A stretch of 6,652 bases of DNA from assembly GCA_038874185.1 (NCBI GenBank), contig JAVZCX010000037.1, positions 1-6,652 on the forward strand. The letters run 5' to 3'. The first letter of the stretch is position 1. The number at the start of each line of letters is the position of its first letter. This DNA comes from DTQF01 sp038874185. Its GTDB lineage: Archaea; Micrarchaeota; Micrarchaeia; CABMEP01. A model generated the notes under the pieces. That model was not told where the DNA came from. It saw nothing but the letters and a program-made list of their open reading frames with translations, and ran no database searches. Positions 6,498 to 6,652 of the stretch are shown one piece after another. The position numbers and the translations under genes were made by a program.

Positions 6498-6652
6498 ATG
6501 CAGATAGTCAAAATTCCAGCTGAAAGGATAAAAGTATTAATATCAAATGCAAAATTCATAGAAGAAAAGGGAGAGGTAGAACTTTCAGTTTCAAATGAAG
6601 AAGGGATATCAATCAAATCAAGCGACCCGATAGCTGAATGGAAGGCAATCAA
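6498..6652 (+). CDS. KH-domain ribosome-biogenesis protein, Dim2/Pno1-like (5' part only)
   Basis: The first 51 codons are present and the right edge cuts the gene. Known role: archaeal Dim2/Pno1 binds the 3' end region of 16S rRNA during small-subunit maturation. Seen: it opens with VKIPAERIKVLI (residues 4-15), which resembles the KIPxxRIxVLIG start of KH1 in archaeal Dim2, and has SDPIAEWKAI (42-51), matching the DPxAxWKA segment that links KH1 to the next helix. The GKKG loop expected right after VLI is missing and the interval is about nine residues shorter than I recall for the Pyrococcus protein. It also lacks the acidic N-terminal extension of that protein. The start is ATG at 6498 with GGTAGG adjacent. 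It lies 43 nt after the MFS stop on the same strand. The missing C-terminal half, where KH2 should lie, would settle the family. Confidence 0.72.
   Translation, partial: MQIVKIPAERIKVLISNAKFIEEKGEVELSVSNEEGISIKSSDPIAEWKAI

Noticed and set aside
6434..6652. Minus-strand open frame at the right edge
   Set aside because: The plus strand here encodes a recognisable Dim2-like KH start with a good ATG, and the minus frame overlaps it entirely.
1..6652. CRISPR arrays, tRNA, rRNA, transposons or defence systems
   Set aside because: No spaced repeats, conserved tRNA or rRNA segments, inverted terminal repeats or transposase motifs were seen on reading both strands.

Overview
The window looks archaeal. 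The last gene reads as the start of an archaeal Dim2/Pno1-type KH protein. RtcB resembles the Pyrococcus enzyme along its whole length. A TATA-like box and a GGTGA ribosome-binding site precede rtcB. The DNA is clearly AT-rich. I cannot fix the phylum; a small AT-rich archaeon from a metagenome would fit, and the 634-base N run shows this is a scaffolded assembly.

Layout from left to right. (1) Positions 3-458, plus strand: a MIP18/SufT-type (DUF59) iron-sulfur assembly factor whose frame is still open at the left edge. (2) Positions 459-507: a convergent intergenic gap holding three exact 10-bp repeats. (3) Positions 508-3929, minus strand: an operon of rtcB followed 20 nt later by archease. 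rtcB is split by a large LAGLIDADG intein placed directly before the metal-binding active-site cysteine. The N run (3066-3699) hides about 24 extein codons and the N-terminal part of the intein. (4) Positions 3930-4047: a divergent promoter region. (5) Positions 4048-6454, plus strand: a CaCA-family cation antiporter followed 13 nt later by an MFS transporter. (6) Position 6498 to the right edge: the start of a Dim2/Pno1-like KH protein, cut by the window.

How the genes work together: RtcB joins RNA ends (2',3'-cyclic phosphate or 3'-phosphate to 5'-OH), as in tRNA splicing, and archease helps it through guanylylation and multiple turnover. Their tandem order suggests matched expression. RtcB cannot be active until the intein leaves, because the intein separates the protein at a catalytic metal ligand. 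The antiporter and MFS gene form a likely membrane transport pair. The Dim2-like gene belongs to small-subunit ribosome maturation.

The most notable items are the active-site intein with Ser instead of His before its terminal Asn, the 10-bp repeat array with T-tracts downstream of archease, and a Dim2-like KH domain without its GxxG loop. I found no CRISPR array, rRNA, tRNA, transposon or clearly new multi-gene system.
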